This document shows positions 1 through 15,656 of a stretch of 64,000 nucleotides of DNA, one piece after another. Numbering within the stretch: the stretch's first letter is position 1; each line of letters begins with the position of its first letter. The position numbers and the translations under genes were made by a program. The stretch is from assembly GCA_023846275.1 (NCBI GenBank), contig JAIUJO010000148.1, forward strand, positions 64,501 through 128,500, in the 5' to 3' direction. The DNA is from Vanilla planifolia (Eukaryota > Streptophyta > Magnoliopsida > Asparagales > Orchidaceae). The notes beneath the pieces are model-generated. The model had not been told where the DNA came from. It saw only the letters and a list, made by a program, of their open reading frames with translations, and made no database searches.

Positions 1-3000
1 AATCTATCTCATAATCTATCTTTGTCGCTCTTAATCTTAGCCTCTTAATCTCCCCCTCTTCCCTTTTCTCTCTCACTTAATCTTTTATTTCATGCCTCTA
101 TCTATCTCTTTTAAATCTTCTTTCCTTCTTCCAAAAATTTATTCCTCTCTAAGGCACTTTCTAATTCTAATTTTCTCTTGCTTTCTTTATCCTCGATCAC
201 GAAAAGCATCCATTTTTGCTGCCATTTCGTTTGAATAAAATCTCTCTCACATATTCACTTCTAGCTGTTCCCTTTTTTCCCTCTTCTATATCATTATTCC
301 TTTGAGATTTTGTCCTTCCATTTTTACTTTTATCTCTTTATTCCTCCTTAATCTTTCTTCAAATATATAAATTTTTTTTATTTCTTTTTGATCTTTCAAT
401 ATTCTTTATCTCTCCCATGTCTTTATTTTTTCTTACACTTCGTGTACCTCTGTTTCTATATCTATCTTCATAAAAATCTTTTTGGTCACCCTTTTTTTAC
501 CATTGTTCAGTTTACTTTTTTACTAATTTGTTTCCTATTTTATTTCCCACTTCTTCTATTTTTAATCTCTTCTTTTACACTTCTTTTCACACTTTATGAT
601 CTTTCGACATAATATCTCTTTATTCATCCATCATTTTTGCTTCTTTTATTTTTTTATTAATGTATATGGTCTCTTTATATTGTATTCTTTCTGTCATAGA
701 CTTTAACTTTTCTTTATTATCACTCTTCTCTCTCTTTTTCTTATTCTTCATTTTCATTCCATCTCTGTAGTTGTACTTCTTTACTAACAAAATTGTTTAT
801 GTTTTCAAGTCTATTTAATGTCAATCTTTATCATTTATTATATATTCTACACAATGCTTCTCTCTTTGTGTTTATTTACTTCTTTACTTTTTTTAATTTC
901 TATCTCATGTTTAAAAAATTTTTAGCTATCTTTTCTCTCCATCATTTTTATTTCTCTTTGATTTCTCTCTCTGATGCACTACTTATTTTCTTCTATTTAT
1001 CTTGTGAATTCCACACTCTCTCCTCAATATCTCATTTTCTTGCTCTCTTTGAACAAATTCTCTTTCATCTCACTCTATTCAATTATCTCCACTTTATCAA
1101 TCCATTTTATTCTATTAATTGATGCTCCCTCCAAAGCACTTTTCCCTTATTCAATCCTAATTATTATCTCTTTCTTATTCTACCTCACTACCTCACTCAC
1201 TTTCTCTTATTTTACCACTTTATTTATTTTTCTATCTTCAATTGATTCTTTTAAATCCTTTTATTATTTTATTTACACTTGTAATTAGGCATATTTCATT
1301 TTATTCTTTTTCACGTTTTCTTATTTTATTCCAAATTTTTTTTCTATAATTCACCTCTTCAGGTATATTTTTGTGTCCCACATTCTCTTATTCTAGCGAT
1401 CAATAATATATTAATAATTTTTCCTTCAAGAATTCTCTTTCTTATTCTTCTAGTTTTCAAAAATATTATTAGTTGTTTTTACCATAGTTTTCTAAAAATG
1501 ATACTAATAATTATGAATATAATTATAATTTTATAATGAATTTTTTTATTTAAAATAGCCTTATTTTTTAATTAATAAGAGTTACAAATTTATACTTTTG
1601 TTTTGTTTCATTTTTATAATTTGTTCTTATTCGTTGTTTTCCCAATTTCATTATAATATTGTTTTCAAAAACAAGGAAAAAAGAAGAAAAAAACATTATT
1701 TAGCTATTCATTTGGGTATTTATATAGTGACTTTATTTATTATTTTTTTTATTTTAATAATAAAAATATGTTTTTAAATTTTATTAAAAATTATAATCTA
1801 AAATTTTATTTTGAAACTACAAATAAATTATTATTATTTTATCTTAGTAGTTGTAAATGTTTTCTTACGATAGTTTTACTTATAATAATAACAACAATAA
1901 TAGTAAATGCACATACTTGTAATATTAGTTATTTATGTAAGAATATTAGAGTTATGATTGACATGATAACAAAATGTTAGACTTAATACAACAATGTTTT
2001 TTTAATTATGGTCAATACTATTAGTAAAAGTTGTTATTATCTAAAATTCTTAAAGAAAATATAAAAAATAATTAATTATTGTTGATAAGAACTATAATTA
2101 TTAAGAATTAGCAATTTAAATAAGTAAAACTTATTTTAGAACCAAGGAAGTATTAAATTTAAAAATTAGATATGCTAATAAATATTCCATTATTTGTTAA
2201 AAATAACAATTCATTAACATATTTTTAAATAAAAATAAAAATTAATTATAGTTAATTCTAACAAATATAAAATTAATCTGAAAAAATTAAAATTAATAAG
2301 CATTACTTTAAATACTATAATGATAATTACTACTTACCAATTTATCAAGACTAGTTTTTATAATAGTTATTCTTATTAACAAAATTTTTGTTGGATATAC
2401 ATTTTTAATCATTTCAAAGATTTTTGAGAAATAACGTTTATTGATAATATTTTTTATATTTTCTTATCAAAATATTATTACCGTATAGGATTAATAATTA
2501 ATTCTTCATGTTCTTCATTTATCTCTCTTCAACATTATGTTCATTTTCTCTCTCTATTTTTGTTTCTTTATCCATACATTTTCTCTCACAAAATATTTGG
2601 GCGACGCCATCTAATTCTTTATCATAGTGTCTATCATCTCTTTTCCCAAAATTGTCTCTCTTTCTTTCATGATCTTCCCATTGTTCCTTTTTTATTACAT
2701 CTCCATCTCTATGTCATCTTTTTTGTCTTTCGATTAGTGTGTTTTTTAAAACTATTTCCTTCCATTACTCTCCCTTCTTCATTTATCACAATCCTAATGT
2801 TTTTCTCCCTTTTTTTCATCCTTCTTCTCATTTTCTCACAAATAGAAATATCTATCAATATGTTTGTCACTTTCTCTTTATGACTTATCAAACTCTCTCA
2901 CCTTCCTTTCTCTTTTTTTCTCTTCTTAATCCGCATGTCATTGACTCAGTCTCTCTTCTCTATATCACCTTCTCTTCTACACAATGTTTTTGCTCCCTTT

Positions 3001-3914
3001 TAATATCTCTCCTTTTTACCTCACTTTCATAATTTATAGTTCTTTTGGAGTTGTATTTTCTCTATGTAACTTTGTAGCATCTCCTATACAGTTCTCTTAC
3101 ATTTCTATGATTTTCCTCTCTTCCTTAATCTTATCCCTCTATCTCTCTCTCTAAGAATTTTTGCACTCATCTCTCTTCTCACATTCTCAGTTCCCTCACT
3201 TTTCTCTATTACATTGGGCATTGTCTCACAGTCTCTATTTTTTGTTTTTTTAGATGATTTTATTGCCTCTTTTTATTGATCTCTCCACCAATGTCCCATT
3301 ATCCTTCTACCATTTTGAACACTCTCTCTAATCAATTTCACTTTTGCTCTCACTCTTTTTGCTTTCACTCTATCATTCTTCATAATTATCAATCATTGCC
3401 ATGCCTTTCAGTTCTCATTTTTCTATATCTTCCTCTATGTGTTTTGTTATCTTTCACTTCTTTATTTTGTTCTCTTTCTTGATGCCTCATTTTCCTTTAA
3501 ATCTTCTATCTTCCTACAACTTACTCTTTTTCTTTCCACCTTTTTCTTTCACTTTAGAAACTTTCTCCTTCTTTCTATTATTTGTGTCATTCACTTTGTT
3601 GATGGCTTACTCTCTTTTTCTGTCTCCCCTCTCTATGACTTATTTCATCTCTAACTATTCCTCTTTGTATTTTTTTTCTTTTCACACATTTTGTCACCTC
3701 TTTCATCTCTCTTCACTCTCAAATTCATGCTTCTTATTTTTTCTCTTGCTCTCCAACTCTTCCATTCTTTCCTTTCACTTTGAATTGTTCACTCTTTATA
3801 ATGTATTTACCTCATTTGTCTCTATAAATTTCACTTCTATTCTTTTGCTTGTATTCTATCTTCGTCTCTTCATAAGTCATTTGTATCTCTCTTGCTTTCC
3901 CTTTTCCCTCTTAG
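1..3914 (+). repeat. Satellite unit 1 (variant type A)
   Basis: 3,914 bp. The AT-rich core is about 1,500-2,510. It shares with units 2 and 3 the left-part variants ttttaaatc, cacttctagctgttccc and ggtcaccc, where later units read ttctaaatc, cacttccacc and ggccaccc. Its core carries caagactag. Private changes near the right end include ttttgcttg and atcttcgtctc, where most other units read ttcgcttg and atctttgtctc. Confidence 0.95.
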
Positions 3915-6900
3915 AATCTATCTCATAATCTATCTTTGTCGCTCTTAATCTTAGCCTCTTAATCTCCCCCTCTTCCCTTTTCTCTCTCACTTAATCTTTT
4001 ATTTCATGCCTCTATCTATCTCTTTTAAATCTTCTTTCCTTCTTCCAAAAATTTATTCCTCTCTAAGGCACTTTCTAATTCTAATTTTCTCTTGCTTTCT
4101 TTATCCTCGATCACGAAAAGCATCCATTTTTGCTGCCATTTCGTTTGAATAAAATCTCTCTCACATATTCACTTCTAGCTGTTCCCTTTTTTCCCTCTTC
4201 TATATCATTATTCCTTTGAGATTTTGTCCTTCCATTTTTACTTTTATCTCTTTATTCCTCCTTAATCTTTCTTCAAATATATAAATTTTTTTTATTTCTT
4301 TTTGATCTTTCAATATTCTTTATCTCTCCCATGTCTTTATTTTTTCTTACACTTCGTGTACCTCTGTTTCTATATCTATCTTCATAAAAATCTTTTTGGT
4401 CACCCTTTTTTTACCATTGTTCAGTTTACTTTTTTACTAATTTGTTTCCTATTTTATTTCCCACATCTTCTATTTTTAATCTCTTCTTTTACACTTCTTT
4501 TCACACTTTATGATCTTTCGACATAATATCTCTTTATTCATCCATCATTTTTGCTTCTTTTATTTTTTTATTAATGTATATGGTCTCTTTATATTGTATT
4601 CTTTCTGTCATAGACTTTAACTTTTCTTTATTATCACTCTTCTCTCTCTTTTTCTTATTCTTCATTTTCATTCCATCTCTGTAGTTGTACTTCTTTACTA
4701 ACAAAATTGTTTATGTTTTCAAGTCTATTTAATGTCAATCTTTATCATTTATTATATATTCTACACAATGCTTCTCTCTTTGTGTTTATTTACTTCTTTA
4801 CTTTTTTTAATTTCTATCTCATGTTTATAAAATTTTTAGCTATCTTTTCTCTCCATCATTTTTATTTCTCTTTGATTTCTCTCTCTGATGCACTACTTAT
4901 TTTCTTCTATTTATCTTGTGAATTCCACACTCTCTCCTCAATATCTCATTTTCTTGCTCTCTTTGAACAAATTCTCTTTCATCTCACTCTATTCAATTAT
5001 CTCCACTTTATCAATCCATTTTATTCTATTAATTGATGCTCCCTCCAAAGCACTTTTCCCTTATTCAATCCTAATTATTATCTCTTTCTTATTCTACCTC
5101 ACTACCTCACTCACTTTCTCTTATTTTACCTCTTTATTTATTTTTCTATCTTCAATTGATTCTTTTAAATCCTTTTATTATTTTATTTACACTTGTAATT
5201 AGGCATATTTCATTTTATTCTTTTTCACGTTTTCTTATTTTATTCCAAATTTTTTTTCTATAATTCACCTCTTCAGGTATATTTTTGTGTCCCACATTCT
5301 CTTATTCTAGCGATCAATAATATATTAATAATTTTTCCTTCAAGAATTCTCTTTCTTATTCTTCTAGTTTTCAAAAATATTATTAGTTGTTTTTACCATA
5401 GTTTTCTAAAAATGATACTAATAATTATGAATATAATTATAATTTTATATTGAATTTTTTTAATTTAAAATAGCCTTATTTTTTAATTAATAAGAGTTAC
5501 AAATTTATACTTTTGTTTTGTTTCATTTTTATAATTTGTTCTTATTCGTTGTTTTCCAAATTTCATTATAATATTGTTTTCAAAAACTCGGAAAAAAGAA
5601 GAAAAAAACATTATTTAGCTATTCATTTGGGTATTTATATAGTGACTTTATTTATTATTTTTTTATTTTAATAATAAAAATATGTTTTTTAAATTTTATT
5701 AAAAATTATAATCTAAAATTTTATTTTGAAACTACAAATAAATTATTATTATTTTATCTTAGTAGTTGTAAATGTTTTCTTACGATAGTTTTACTGATAA
5801 TAATAACAACAATAATAGTAAATGCACATACTTGTAATATTAGTTATTAATGTAAGAATATTAGAGTTATGATTGACATGATAACAAAATGTTAGACTTA
5901 ATACAACAATGTTTTTTTAATTATGGTCAATACTATTAGTAAAAGTTGTTATTATCTAAAATTCTTAAAGAACATATAAAAAATAATTAATTATTGTTGA
6001 TAAGAACTATAATTATTAAGAATTAGCAATTTAAATAAGTAAAACTTATTTTAGAACCAAGGAAGTATTAAATTTAAAAATTAGATATGCTAATAAATAT
6101 TCCATTATTTGTTAAAAATAACAATTCATTAACATATTTTTAAATAAAAATAAAAATTAATTATAGTTAATTCTAACAAATATAAAATTAATCTGAAAAA
6201 ATTAAAATTAATAAGCATTACTTTAAATACTATAATGATAATTACTACTTACCAATTTATCAAGACTAGTTTTTATAATAGTTATTCTTATTAACAAAAT
6301 TTTTGTTGGATATACATTTTTAATCATTTCAAAGATTTTTGAGAAATAACGTTTATTGATAATATTTTTTATATTTTCTTATCAAAATATTATTACCGTA
6401 TAGGATTAATAATTAATTCTTCATGTTCTTCATTTATCTCTCTTCAACATTATGTTCATTTTCTCTCTCTATTTTTGTTTCTTTATCCATACATTTTCTC
6501 TCACAAAATATTTGGGCGACGCCATCTAATTCTTTATCATAGTGTCTATCATCTCTTTTCCCAAAATTGTCTCTCTTTCTTTCATGATCTTCCCATTGTT
6601 CCTTTTTTATTACATCTCCATCTCTATTTCATCTTTTTTGTCTTTCGATTAGTGTGTTTTTTAAAACTATTTCCTTCCATTACTCTCCCTTCTTCATTTA
6701 TCACAATCCTAATGTTTTTCTCCCTTTTTTTCATCCTTCTTCTCATTTTCTCACAAATAGAAATATCTATCAATATGTTTGTCACTTTCTCTTTATGACT
6801 TATCAAACTCTCTCACCTTCCTTTCTCTTTTTTTCTCTTCGTAATCCGCATGTCATTGACTCAGTCTCTCTTCTCTATATCACCTTCTCTTCTACACAAT

Positions 6901-7827
6901 GTTTTTGCTCCTTTTTAATATCTCTCCTTTTTACCTCACTTTCATAATTTATAGTTCTTTTGGAGTTGTATTTTCTCTATGTAACTTTGTAGCATCTCCT
7001 ATACAGTTCTCTTACAATTCTATGATTTTCCTCTCTTCCTTAATCTTATCCCTCTATCTCTCTCTCTAAGAATTTTTGCACTCATCTCTCTTCTCACATT
7101 CTCAGTTCCCTCACTTTTCTCTATTACATTGGGCATTGTCTCACAGTCTCTATTTTTTGTTTTTTTAGATGATTTTATTGCCTCTTTTTATTGATCTCTC
7201 CACCAGTGTCCCATTATCCTTCTACCATTTTGAACACTCTCTCTAATCAATTTCACTTTTGCTCTCTCTTTTTGCTTTCACTCTATCATTCTTCATAATT
7301 ATCAATCATTGCCATGTCTTTCAGTTCTCATTTTTCTATATCTTCCTTTATGTCTTTTGTTATCTTTCACTTCTTTATTTTGTTCTCTTTCTTGATGCCT
7401 CATTTTCCTTTAAATCTTCTATCTTCCTACAACTTACTCTTTTTCTTTCCACCTTTTTCTTTCACTTTAGAAACTTTCTCCTTCTTTCTATTATTTGTGT
7501 CATTCACTTTGTTGATGGCTTACTCTCTTTTTCTGTTTCCCCTCTCTATGACCTATTTCATCTCTAACTATTCCTCTTTGTATTTTTTTTCCTTTCACAC
7601 ATTTTGTCACCTCTTTCATCTCTCTTCACTCTCAAATTCATGCTTCTTATTTTTTCTCTTCCTCTCCAACTCTTCCATTCTTTCCTTTCACTTTGAATTG
7701 TTCACTCTTTATAATGTATTTACCTCATTTGTCTCTATAAATTTCACTTTTATTCTTTCGCTTGTATTCTATCTTTGTCTCTTCATAAGTCATTTGTATC
7801 TCTCTTGCTTTCCCTTTTCCCTCTTAG
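3915..7827 (+). repeat. Satellite unit 2 (variant type A)
   Basis: 3,913 bp. The core is about 5,414-6,425. It has the type-A left part and the caagactag core form shared with unit 1. Its right part departs from units 1 and 3: ccaccagtgtcc instead of ccaccaatgtcc, a missing pair of bases in the gctctctctttttgc stretch, and cttcctctcc near the end, a form that reappears at the ends of units 8 and 10. Confidence 0.95.
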
Positions 7828-10800
7828 AATCTATCTCATAATCTATCTTTGTCGCTCTTAATCTTAGCCTCTTAATCTCCCCCTCTTCCCTTTTCTCTCT
7901 CACTTAATCTTTTATTTCATGCCTCTATCTATCTCTTTTAAATCTTCTTTCCTTCTTCCAAAAATTTATTCCTCTCTAAGGCACTTTCTAATTCTAATTT
8001 TCTCTTGCTTTCTTTATCCTCGATCACGAAAAGCATCCATTTTTGCTGCCATTTCGTTTGAATAAAATCTCTCTCACATATTCACTTCTAGCTGTTCCCT
8101 TTTTTCCATCTTCTATATCATTATTCCTTTGAGATTTTTTCCTTCCATTTTTACTTTTATCTCTTTATTCCTCCTTAATCTTTCTTCAAATATATAAATT
8201 TTTTTTATTTCTTTTTGATCTTTCAATATTCTTTATCTCTCCCATGTCTTTATTTTTTCTTACACTTCGTGTACCTCTGTTTCTATATCTATCTTCATAA
8301 AAGTCTTTTTGGTCACCCTTTTTTTACCATTGTTCAGTTTACTTTTTTACTAATTTGTTTCCTATTTTTTTTCCCACTTCTTCTATTTTTAATCTCTTCT
8401 TTTACACTTCTTTTCACACTTTATGATCATTTGACATAATATCTCTTTATTCATCCATCATTTTTGCTTCTTTTATTTTTTTATTAATGTATATGGTCTC
8501 TTTATATTGTATTCTTTCTGTCATAGACTTTAACTTTTCTTTATTATCACTCTTCTCTCTCTTTTTCTTATTCTTCATTTTCATTCCATCTCTGTAGTTG
8601 TACTTCTTTACTAATAAAATTGTTTATGTTTTCAAGTCTATTTAATGTCAATCTTTATCATTTATTATATATTCTACACAATGCTTCTCTCTTTGTGTTT
8701 ATTTACTTCTTTACTTTTTTTAATTTCTATCTCATGTTTATAAAATTTTTAGCTATCTTTTCTCTCCATCATTTTTATTTCTCTTTGATTTCTCTCTCTG
8801 ATGCACTACTTATTTTCTTCTATTTATCTTGTGAATTCCACACTCTCTCCTCAATATCTCATTTTCTTGCTCTCTTTGAACAAATTCTCTTTCATCTCAC
8901 TCTATTCAATTATCTCCACTTTATCAATCCATTTTATTCTATTAATTGATGCTCCCTCCAAAGCACTTTTCCCTTATTCAATCCTAATTATTATCTCTTT
9001 CTTATTCTACCTCACTACCTCACTCACTTTCTCTTATTTTACCTCTTTATTTATTTTTCTATCTTCAATTGATTCTTTTAAATCCTTTTATTATTTTATT
9101 TACACTTGTAATTAGGCATATTTCATTTTATTCTTTTTCACGTTTTCTTATTTTATTCCAAATTTTTTTTCTATAATTCACATCTTCAGGTATATTTTTG
9201 TGTCCCACATTCTCTTATTCTAGCGATCAATAATATATTAATAATTTTTCCTTCAAGAATTCTCTTTCTTATTCTTCTAGTTTTCAAAAATATTATTAGT
9301 TGTTTTTACCATAGTTTTCTAAAAATGATACTAATAATTATGAATATAATTATAATTTTATAATGAATTTTTTTATTTAAAATAGCCTTATTTTTTAATT
9401 AATAAGAGTTACAAATTTATACTTTTGTTTTGTTTCATTTTTATAATTTTTTCTTATTCGTTGTTTTCCCAATTTCATTATAATATTGTTTTCAAAAACA
9501 AGGAAAAAATAAGAAAAAAACATTATTTAGCTATTCATTTGGGTATTTATATAGTGACTTTATTTATTATTTTTTTTATTTTAATAATAAAAATATGTTT
9601 TTAAATTTTATTAAAAATTATAATCTAAAATTTTATTTTGAAACTACAAATAAATTATTATTATTTTATCTTAGTAGTTGTAAATGTTTTCTTACGATAG
9701 TTTTACTGATAATAATAACAATAATAATAGTAAATGCACATACTTGTAATATTAGTTATTTATGTAAGAATATTAGAGTTATGATTGACATGATAACAAA
9801 ATGTTAGACTTAATACAACAATGTTTTTTTAATTATGGTCAATACTATTAGTAAAAGTTGTTATTATCTAAAATTCTTAAAGAAAATATAAAAAATAAAT
9901 AATTATTGTTGATAAGAACTATAATTATTAAGAATTAGCAATTTAAATAAGTAAAACTTATTTTAGAACCAAGGAAGTATTAAATTTAAAAATTAGATAT
10001 GCTAATAAATATTCCATTATTTGTTAAAAATAACAATTCATTAACATATTTTTAAATAAAAATAAAAATTAATTATAGTTAATTCTAACAAATATAAAAT
10101 TAATCTGAAAAAATTAAAATTAATAAGCATTACTTTAAATACTATAATGATAATTACTACTTACCAATTTATCAAGACGAGTTTTTATAATAGTTATTCT
10201 TATTAACTAAATTTTTGTTGGATATACATTTTTAATCATTTCAAAGATTTTTGAGAAATAACGTTTATTGATAATATTTTTTATATTTTCTTATCAAAAT
10301 ATTATTACCGTATAGGATTAATAATTAATTCTTCATGTTCTTCATTTATCTCTCTTCAACATTATGTTCATTTTCTCTCTCTATTTTTGTTTCTTTATCC
10401 ATACATTTTCTCTCACAAAATATTTGGGCGACGCCATCTAATTCTTTATCATAGTGTCTATCATCTCTTTTCCCAAAATTGTCTCTCTTTCTTTCATGAT
10501 CTTCCTATTGTTCCTTTTTTATTACATCTCCATCTCTATTTCATCTTTTTTGTCTTTCGATTAGTGTGTTTTTTAAAACTATTTCCTTCCATTACTCTCC
10601 CTTCTTCATTTATCACAATCCTAATGTTTTTCTCCCTTTTTTTCATCCTTCTTCTCATTTTCTCACAAATAGAAATATCTATCAATATGTTTGTCACTTT
10701 CTCTTTATGACTTATCAAACTCTCTCACCTTCCTTTCTCTTTTTTTCTCTTCTTAATCCGCATGTCATTGACTCAGTCTCTCTTCTCTATATCACCTTCT

Positions 10801-11742
10801 CTTCTACACGATGTTTTTGCTCCCTTTTAATATCTCTCCTTTTTACCTCACTTTCATAATTTATAGTTCTTTTGGAGTTGTATTTTCTCTATGTAACTTT
10901 GTAGCATCTCCTATACAGTTCTCTTACATTTCTATGATTTTCCTCTCTTCCTTAATCTTATCCCTCTATCTCTCTCTCTAAGAATTTTTGCACTCATCTC
11001 TCTTCTCACATTCTCAGTTCCCTCACTTTTCTCTATTACATTGGGCATTGTCTCACAGTCTCTATTTTTTGTTTTTTTAGATGATTTTATTGCCTCTTTT
11101 TATTGATCTCTCCACCAATGTCCCATTATCCTTCTACCATTTTGAACACTCTCTCTAATCAATTTCACTTTTGCTCTCACTCTTTTTGCTTTCACTCTAT
11201 CATTCTTCATAATTATCAATCATTGCCATGTCTTTCAGTTCTCATTTTTCTATATCTTCCTCTATGTCTTTTGTTATCTTTCACTTCTTTATTTTGTTCT
11301 CTTTCTTGATGCCTCATTTTCCTTTAAATCTTCTATCTTCCTACAACTTACTCTTTTTCTTTCCACCTTTTTCTTTCACTTTAGAAACTTTCTCCTTCTT
11401 TCTATTATTTGTGTCATTCACTTTGTTGATGGCTTACTCTCTTTTTCTGTCTCCCCTCTCTATGACTTATTTCATCTCTAACTATTCCTCTTTGTATTTT
11501 TTTTCTTTTCACACATTTTGTCACCTCTTTCATCTCTCTTCACTCTCAAATTCATGCTCCTTATCTTTTTCTCTTGCTCTCCAACTCTTCCATTCTTTCC
11601 TTTCACTTTGAATTGTTCACTCTTTATAATGTATTTACCTCATTTGTCTCTATAAATTTCACTTCAATTCTTTCGCTTGTATTCTATCTTTGTCTCTTCA
11701 TAAGTCATTTGTATCTCTCTTGCTTTCCCTTTTCCCTCTTAG
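7828..11742 (+). repeat. Satellite unit 3 (mosaic of variant types)
   Basis: 3,915 bp. The core is about 9,328-10,337. The left part is type A (ttttaaatc, ctagctg, ggtcaccc). The core keeps actacttacc of units 1-2 but has caagacgag and aactaaattt of units 4-9. The right end has gctccttatc and cacttcaattc; the second is shared with the end of unit 7. The unit therefore changes allegiance at least twice along its length. Confidence 0.95.
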
Positions 11743-14700
11743 AATCTATCTCATAATCTATCTTTGTCGCTCTTAATCTTAGCCTCTTAATCTCCCCCTC
11801 TTCCCTTTTCTCTCTCACTTAATCTTTTATTTCATGCCTCTATCTATCTCTTCTAAATCTTCTTTCCTTCTTCCAAAAATTGATTCCTCTCTAAGGCACT
11901 TTCTAATTCTAATTTTCTCTTGCTTTCGTTATCCTCGATCACGAAAAGCATCCATTTTTGCTGCCATTTCGTTTGAATAAAATCTCTCTCACATATTCAC
12001 TTCCACCTGTTCCCTTTTTTCCCTCTTCCATATCATTATTCCTTTGAGATTTTGTCCTTCTATTTTTACTTTTATCTCTTTATTCCTCCTTAATCTTTCT
12101 TCAAATATATATTTTTTTTTATTTCTTTTTGATCTTTCAATATTCTTCATCTCTCCCATGTCTTTATTTTTTTCTTACACTTTGTGTACCTCTGTTTCTA
12201 TATCTATCTTCATAACAATCTTTTTGGCCACCCTTTTTTTACCATTGTTCAGTTTACTTTTTTACTAATTTGTTTCCTATTTTATTTCCCACGTCTTCTA
12301 TTTTTAATCTCTCCTTTTACACTTCTTTTCACACTTTATGATCTTTTAACATAATATCTCTTTATTCATCCATCATTTTTGCTTCTTTTATTTTTTTATT
12401 AATGTATATGGTCTCTTTATATTGTATTCTTTTTGTCATAGACTTTAACTTTTCTTTATTATCACTCTTCTCTCTCTTTTTCTTATTCTTCATTTTCATT
12501 CCATCTCTGTAGTTGTACTTCTTTACTAACAAAATTGTTTATGTTTTCAAGTCTATTTAATGTCAATCTTTATCATTTATTATATATTCTACACAATGCT
12601 TCTCTCTTTGTGTTTATTTACTTCTTTACTTTTTTTAATTTCTATCTCATGTTTATAAAATTATTAGCTATCTTTTCTCTCCATCATTTTTTTTTCTCTT
12701 TGATTTCTCTCTTTAATGCACTACTTATTTTCTTCTATTTATCTTGTGAATTCCACACTCTCTCCTCAATATCTCATTTTCTTGCTCTCTTTGAACAAAT
12801 TCTCTTTCATCTCACTCTATTCAATTATCTCCACTTTATCAATCCATTTTATTCTATTAATTGATGCTCCCTCCAAAACACTTTTCCCTTATTCAATCCT
12901 AATTATTATCTCTTTCTTATTCTACCTCACTCCCTCACTCACTTTCTCTTATTTTACCTCTTTATTTATTTTTCTATCTTGAATTGATTCTTTTAAATCC
13001 TTTTATTATTTTATTTACACTTGAAATTAAGCATATTTCATTTTATTCTTTTTCACGTTTTCTTATTTTATTCCAAATTCTTTTTCTATAATTCACCTCT
13101 TCAGGGATATTTTTGTGTCCCACATTCTCTTATTCTAGCGATCAATAATATATTAATAATTTTTCCTTCAAGAATTCTCTTTCTTATTCTTCTAGTTATC
13201 AAAAATATTGTTAGTTGTTTTTACCATAGTTTTCTAAAAATGATACTAATAATTATGAATAAAATTATAATTTTATAATGAATTTTTTTAATTTAAAAAA
13301 GCCTTATTTTTTAATTACTAAGAGTTACAAATTTATACTTTTGTTTTGTTTCATTTTTATAATTAGTACTTATTCGTTGTTTTCCCAATTTCATTATAAT
13401 ATTGTTTTCAAAAACTAGGAAAAAAGAAGAAAAAAACATTATTTAGCTATTCATTTGGGCATTTATATAGTGACTTTATTTATTATTTTTTTTATTTTAA
13501 TAATAAAAATATGTTTTTAAATTTTATTAAAAATTATAATCTAAAATTTTATTTTGAAACTACAAATAAATTATTATTATTTTATCTTAGTAGTTGTAAA
13601 TGTTTTCTCACGATAGTTTTACTCATAATAATAACAACATAATAGTAAATGCACATACTTGTAATATTAGTTATTTATGTAAGAATATTAGAGTTATGAT
13701 TGACATGATAACAAAATGTTAGACTTAATACAACAATGATTTTTTAATTATGGTCAATACTATTAGTAAAAGTTGTTATTATCTAAAATTCTTGAAGAAC
13801 ATATAAAAAATAATTAATTATTGTTGATAAGAACTATAATTATTAAGAATTAGCAATTTAAATAAGTAAAACTTATTTTAGAACCAAGGAAGTATTAAAT
13901 TTAAAAATTAGATATGCTAATAAATATTCAATTATTTGTTAAAAATTACAATTAATTAACATATTTTTAAATAAAAATAAAAATTAATTATAGTTAATTC
14001 TAACAAATATAAAATTAATCTTAAAAAATTAAAATTAATAAGCATTACTTTAAATACTATAATGATAATTAATAGTTACCAATTTATCAAGACGAGTTTT
14101 TATAATAGTTATTCTTATTAACTAAATTTTTGTTGGATATACATTTTTAATCATTTCAAAGATTTTTGAAAAATAACGTTTATTGATAACATTTTTTATA
14201 TTTTCTTATCAAAATAATATTACCGTATAGGATTAATAATTAATTCTTCATGTACTTCATTTATCTCTCTTCAACATTAGGTTCATTTTCTCTCTCTATT
14301 TTTGTTTCTTTATCCATACATTTTCTCTCACAAAATATTTGGGCGACGCCATCTAATTCTTTATCATAGTGTCTATCATCTCTTTTCCCAAAATTGTCTC
14401 TCTTTCTTTCATGATCTTCCCATTATTCCTTTTTTATTACATCTCCTTCTCTATTTCATCATTTTTGTCATTCGATTAGTGTGTTTTTTAAAACTATTTC
14501 CTTCCATTACTCTCCCTTCTTCATTTATCACAATCCCAATGTTTTTCTCCCTTTTTTTCATCCTTCATCTCATTTTCTCACAAATAGAAATATCTATCAA
14601 TATGTTTGTCACTTTCTCTTTATGACTTATCAAACTCTCTCACCTTCCTTTCTCTTTTTTTCTCTTCTTAATCCGCATGTCATTGACTCAGTCTCTCTTC

Positions 14701-15656
14701 TCTATATCACCTTCTCTTCTACACGATGTTTTTGCTCCCTTTTAATATCTCTCCTTTTTACCTCACTTTCATAATTTATAGTTCTTTTGGAGTTGTATTT
14801 TCTCTATGTAACTTCGTAGCATCTCCTATAGAGTTCTCTTACATTTCTATGATTTTCCTCTCTTCCTTAATCTTATCCCTTTATCTCTCTCTCTAAGAAT
14901 TTTTGCACTCATCTCCCTTCTCACATTCTCAGTTCCCTCACTTTTCTCTATTACATTGGGCATTGTCTCACACTCTCTATTTTTTGTTTTTTTTAGATGA
15001 TTTTATTGCCTCTTTTTATTGATCTCTCCACCAGTGTCCCATTATCCTTCTACCATTTTGAACACTCTCTCTAATCAATTTCACTTTTGCTCTCTCTTTT
15101 TGTTTTCACTCTATCATTCTTCATAATTATCAATCATTGCCATGTCTTTCAGTTCTCATTTTTCTATATCTTCCTCTATGTCTTTTGTTATCTTTCACTT
15201 CTTTATTTTGTTCTCTTTCTTGATGCCTCATTTTCCTTTAACTCTTCTATCTTCCTACAACTTACACTTTTTCTTTCCACCTTTTTCTTTCACTTTAGAA
15301 ACTTTCTCCTTCTTTCTATTATTTGTGTCATTCACTTTGTTGATGGCTTACTCTCTTTTTCTGTCTCCCCTCTCTATGACTTATTTCATCTCTAACTATT
15401 CCTCTTTGTATTTTTTTTCTTTTCACACATTTTGTCACCTCTTTCATCTCTCTTCACTCTCAAATTCATGCTCCTTATCTTTTTCTCTTGCTCTCCAACT
15501 CTTCCATTCTTTCCTTTCACTTTGAATTGTTCACTCTTTATAATGTATTTACCTCATTTGTCTCTATAAATTTCACTTCTATTCTTTCGCTTGTATTCTA
15601 TCTTTGTCTCTTCATAAGTCATTTGTATCTCTCTTGCTTTCCCTTTTCCCTCTTAG
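11743..15656 (+). repeat. Satellite unit 4 (variant type B)
   Basis: 3,914 bp. The core is about 13,243-14,252. Type-B marks are aaaattgattcc, ctttcgttatcc, ctctttaatgcac, tatcttgaattg, gaaattaagc and ttcagggatat. Most of this combination is otherwise seen only in unit 8, exactly 15,661 bp downstream. The last part (from about 15,230) instead resembles unit 5, for example in acttacactttt. Confidence 0.95.
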